Of a stretch of DNA of 5,817 nucleotides, positions 5,203 through 5,817 are shown in pieces. Numbering within the stretch: position 1 is the stretch's first letter; the number at the start of each line of letters is the position of its first letter. The stretch is taken from the NCBI GenBank assembly GCA_900321265.1, contig ONVJ01000102.1, positions 1-5,817 on the forward strand, written 5' to 3'. The translations under genes and the position numbers were made by a program. The stretch comes from an uncultured Eubacteriales bacterium (GTDB lineage: Bacteria > Bacillota > Clostridia > Oscillospirales > CAG-272). Below the pieces are notes generated by a model. That model had not been told where the DNA came from and made no database searches. It worked only from the letters and a program-made list of their open reading frames with translations.

Positions 5203-5817
5203 TCAGCTTTTGCCGCCGCCGCAGTGCTTTTTTATCTGCGTCAGCTTAAGACCGGTGTTGTAGAAATCCTTGGCAGAGCAGCCGGCTCTTCCGCCGCCCG
5301 CGCAGGCGCAGGCACAGGCGCAGTGTGAGGCGCATGCGCAGGCGCAGGATGAGTGAACACAGGAGGAGTGGACGCAGGAGCGGCCTGAGCCGTTTTTGTT
5401 CGACGCGGTCGACACCGGGATCACTATCGGCACGTTCACGAATCTCACTCTGACGAAGCTGTTCGGGTTGTCTTCGCTGCGGAAGTCGCCCTCGACGGTG
5501 TCTTTGTTCTTGTCGGTCACGTCCTCCTCCGAGATCACTTCCTCGCTCTCGATGAAGCTGCGGCCGCAGTATTCGCAGTAGTTTGAGTTCTCGGGTCTGG
5601 GAGCGCCGCACCCGGGGCATTCGGGGTAGTATTTGATGAGAGTCTTTTTGATCTGCTTCTTGGTCGCGGTCTGAGTGGTCTTGTCCGCCGAAGAGGTCCC
5701 GAAGCCCCTTCCCGCCGCGTATTTGAAGACCCTGATTATGATCAGGAGGGGGATCAGGAAGGGAAGCAGCGCCAGCGGCGACAGGATGAAGCCGAGGATG
5801 TCTTTGAAGACCGAGCT
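5203..5817 (-). CDS. Zinc-ribbon membrane protein with Cys-Ala-rich tail, N-terminal part outside the window
   Basis: Reading from the window edge (5817) down to the TGA at 5205-5203 gives 204 uninterrupted residues; the start lies outside. No function is recognised. Residues 7-28 are strongly hydrophobic (ILGFILSPLALLPFLIP and onward), a probable membrane helix followed by basic R29 and K32. CPGC (67-70) and CEYC (81-84), ten residues apart and followed by G, form a zinc ribbon of the CPxCGAxxxxxxxYCxYCG kind. An acidic linker (about 88-112, SEEVISEEDVTD) and a VRVRFVNVPIVIPV strand-like stretch lead to a tail with ten cysteines between residues 148 and 180: two VHSSC units, then alternating Cys-Ala with one His, then AGGGRAGCSAKDFY. 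A last Cys (199) and GGGKS end the protein. Cytoplasmic zinc or other metal binding is likely for the ribbon; the tail could bind metal or be a processing or modification site. A start at the GTG at 5538 would be an artefact, because coding character continues to the edge. Confidence 0.85.
   Translation of the reverse strand, partial: SSVFKDILGFILSPLALLPFLIPLLIIIRVFKYAAGRGFGTSSADKTTQTATKKQIKKTLIKYYPECPGCGAPRPENSNYCEYCGRSFIESEEVISEEDVTDKNKDTVEGDFRSEDNPNSFVRVRFVNVPIVIPVSTASNKNGSGRSCVHSSCVHSSCACACASHCACACACAGGGRAGCSAKDFYNTGLKLTQIKKHCGGGKS
5302..5346 (-). repeat. Degenerate 6-bp repeat encoding Cys-Ala pairs
   Basis: The plus strand shows repeated GCAGGC / GGCGCA hexamers; the minus strand reads them as TGC-GCC (Cys-Ala) codon pairs. 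Synonymous and near-synonymous changes (one TGT codon, one ASH interruption) break perfect repetition. Copy number could vary in frame by replication slippage. Confidence 0.75.

Noticed and set aside
5302..5346. Short repeats as a CRISPR array
   Set aside because: The units are 6 bp without spacers and lie inside a coding frame as Cys-Ala codons.

Overview
The window holds the end of a proline-biosynthesis cluster, one strongly promoted gene for a secreted and membrane-anchored repeat protein, and the C-terminal part of an unusual cysteine-rich membrane protein on the opposite strand. The pro genes are GC-rich. The mix of Shine-Dalgarno sites (AAAGGA, AGGAG, GAAAGGGG), a consensus SigA/sigma-70 promoter, a short PUA-less ProB, and a surface protein with a Thr-rich stalk and a Cys-TM-Lys tail suggests an uncultured, GC-rich Clostridia-type Bacillota, perhaps a gut commensal. 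That placement is inference; there is no marker gene here.

Bases 1-2996 (+): proB (5' end cut off by the window edge), proA and proC lie head to tail with gaps of 104 and 60 bp. Together they encode the whole route glutamate -> gamma-glutamyl phosphate -> glutamate semialdehyde/P5C -> proline. Each gap contains a GC-rich hairpin, and no promoter is visible inside the cluster, so co-transcription is likely.

Bases 2997-3221 (+): an AT-rich intergenic region. It carries a candidate terminator for the pro operon, then a perfect TTGACA-17 bp-TATAAT promoter, a roughly 75-nt leader and a strong ribosome binding site.

Bases 3222-4946 (+): a 574-residue exported protein. It has a signal peptide, a beta-helix-like body with about six 37-residue repeats, a Thr/Ala/Pro stalk, and a C-terminal DGGC + hydrophobic helix + KKKF anchor.

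Bases 4947-5202: a convergent intergenic region. It has a 14-bp GC-rich terminator hairpin whose better U-tract faces the minus strand, then several small hairpins and no gene.

Bases 5203-5817 (-): the last 204 codons of a membrane protein that runs off the window: a hydrophobic helix, a CxxC...CxxC zinc ribbon, an acidic linker, and a striking Cys-Ala-Cys-Ala tail. This reading frame has no ATG in the window, so gene callers could trim it to a GTG and lose the helix and zinc ribbon.

No RNA gene, IS element or CRISPR array is visible. The least-explained parts are the cysteine-rich tail protein and the C-terminal anchor of the surface protein.
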